7,799 bases of DNA, taken from an uncultured Alphaproteobacteria bacterium. GTDB lineage: Bacteria; Pseudomonadota; Alphaproteobacteria; Rhizobiales; Aestuariivirgaceae. The number at the start of each line of letters is the position of its first letter. Within the stretch, counting starts at the first letter, position 1. This document shows positions 6,872 to 7,799 of the stretch, one piece after another. Under the pieces are notes generated by a model. The model made no database searches, was not told the origin of the DNA, and was given only the letters and a program-made list of their open reading frames with translations. Location: assembly GCA_937868035.1 (NCBI GenBank), contig CALMLK010000212.1, forward strand, positions 1 to 7,799, given 5' to 3'. The position numbers were made by a program, and so were the translations under genes.

Positions 6872-7684
6872 TCACGACTTCTTCCGGTTGAGGAAGAAGA
6901 AGATGGTTACCAGCACCAGCGACAGGCCAAGGAAGGCCGTCGAGATGGCGTTGATTTCGGGCGTCACGGAGCGGCGCAATTGCCCCAGCATGTAGGTGGG
7001 CAGCGTGTCCTGCCCGGCGGATTTCACGAATTCGGTGATGACAACGTCGTCGAGCGAGATGACGAAGGCCAGCATGAATCCCGCCAGCATGCCCGGCGAG
7101 AGCAGCGGCAGCGTCACCCGCCGGAAGGCATTCCACGGCGTGGCGTAAAGATCGGCCGCCGCCCGCTCCAGCGTCAGGTCCATGTTTTCAAGCCGCGCCC
7201 GGATGGGAAGATAGGCGAAGGGAATGCAGAACGCCGTGTGCGCCGCGATCAGGTATCCGATGCCGCTGTAGCCGGTCCACACCTTGATGCGCGAGAACAC
7301 GATCAGCAACGCAACCGCCGTCACGATTTCCGGAACCATCAGGGGCTGGTTGATGAAGGCATACTTGAAGGTGAGCCCGGGATAGGGCGGTGTGCGTGTG
7401 GTGGCGATCGCGGCCATGGTGGCCGCCGTCGTGGCGATGATGGCCGCGGCCAGTGCCACATAGAACGAGCGCACCGCTGCCTCCTGCACCGCCTCGTTCT
7501 GCCAGGCCGACTGGAACCAGCGCAGCGAGAAGCCCTCCCACACGGCAACGGAAACGCCGGCATTGAAGGCGTAGAACACGAGCGTGGCGATTGGCAGGTA
7601 GAGCATCGCGAAGCACAGCATCGCGATGGTGACAAAGCCCGGTTGTGAGCGGATGGAAAACGTCTTGCGCGCCCTAGTGGCCAT
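6872..7684 (-). CDS. potC: Polyamine ABC transporter permease PotC
   Basis: Inner-membrane permease of 270 residues, of the spermidine/putrescine type, that pairs with PotB to form the channel. Hydrophobic segments at about 17-40, 73-95 and 108-130, and further ones toward the C-terminus, fit the six-helix BPD permease fold. The cytoplasmic EAA loop that docks on the ATPase is clear at about 173-200 (ERAAADL...FRRVTLPLLSPG). The C-terminus is short and basic (NRKKS). I chose the ATG at 7684, which overlaps the end of potB by 11 bases and begins MATRARKTF. An upstream ATG at 7717 is in frame but would overlap potB by 44 bases and add residues unlike a PotC start. No ATPase gene (potA) is in the window; it probably lies beyond the right edge. 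Confidence 0.93.
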   Translation of the reverse strand: MATRARKTFSIRSQPGFVTIAMLCFAMLYLPIATLVFYAFNAGVSVAVWEGFSLRWFQSAWQNEAVQEAAVRSFYVALAAAIIATTAATMAAIATTRTPPYPGLTFKYAFINQPLMVPEIVTAVALLIVFSRIKVWTGYSGIGYLIAAHTAFCIPFAYLPIRARLENMDLTLERAAADLYATPWNAFRRVTLPLLSPGMLAGFMLAFVISLDDVVITEFVKSAGQDTLPTYMLGQLRRSVTPEINAISTAFLGLSLVLVTIFFFLNRKKS

Positions 7685-7799
7685 GACCGGACCCCGAGGC
7701 ATTGGCGTTGCGTACATAGAACAGCAGCGCGATGGTCACGATGAACATGAGCGTGATGGAGAGTGCCGATCCGAGCGGCCAGTTGCGCCCCTGCCCGAA
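7674..7799 (-). CDS. potB: ABC transporter permease, C-terminal end of PotB (partial)
   Basis: The last 41 codons of a permease gene that enters from the right edge and stops with TAG at 7676-7674. The visible residues read GRNWPLGSALS, then a hydrophobic helix of about 18 residues (ITLMFIVTIALLFYV), then RNANASGSGHGH. A NWP-(L/F)-GSA stretch followed by the last membrane helix is what is expected at the end of PotB-type permeases directly upstream of potC. Its 3' end overlaps the start of potC by 11 bases, indicating coupled translation. Identification rests on this short tail and on gene order. Confidence 0.78.
   Translation of the reverse strand, partial: FGQGRNWPLGSALSITLMFIVTIALLFYVRNANASGSGHGH

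Noticed and set aside
6846..7136. Extension of the potD frame upstream into potC, which could be read as a longer protein
   Set aside because: The signal peptide and a strong Shine-Dalgarno at 6852-6858 fix the start at 6845; the extension is an out-of-frame reading of potC.

Overview
The window is GC-rich DNA with tightly packed genes. The gene families suggest an alphaproteobacterium, probably of the rhizobial/Hyphomicrobiales side. The clues are a fused CysN-CysC protein next to CysD, a secreted MltB-type transglycosylase with a peptidoglycan-binding tail, and a small helix-turn-helix module of a type I associate with alphaproteobacterial regulators. No species is claimed. There are no RNA genes, insertion sequences or CRISPR arrays; it looks like ordinary chromosomal core sequence with one notable gene architecture.

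Left part, + strand: the window opens inside a lytic murein transglycosylase gene (ends 1377), already within its signal peptide. After 68 bases comes a two-gene sulfate-activation operon, cysD (1446-2585) and cysNC (2585-4501), joined by a one-base TGATG stop/start overlap. Together they make APS from sulfate and ATP, driven by GTP hydrolysis, and then phosphorylate APS to PAPS for sulfur assimilation or sulfation. CysD is unusual. About 58 residues that look like a small lambda-repressor-like DNA-binding protein, plus a low-complexity linker, precede a complete CysD enzyme.

Middle: cysNC converges on a - strand serine hydrolase of the beta-lactamase/6-aminohexanoate-dimer hydrolase fold (4549-5760). 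A GC-rich REP-like palindrome lies in the 47-base gap between the two stops.

Right part, - strand: the end of a polyamine-type ABC importer operon, read right to left as potB (only its last 41 codons), potC (6872-7684) and potD (5811-6845). The genes overlap or are closely spaced, and the operon ends in a strong intrinsic terminator (5764-5793). That terminator almost touches the start codon of the serine hydrolase, which raises the question of how the hydrolase gene is expressed.

The best candidate for something undescribed is the HTH-CysD fusion, together with a possible leaderless start and a possible internal start that would yield the bare enzyme.
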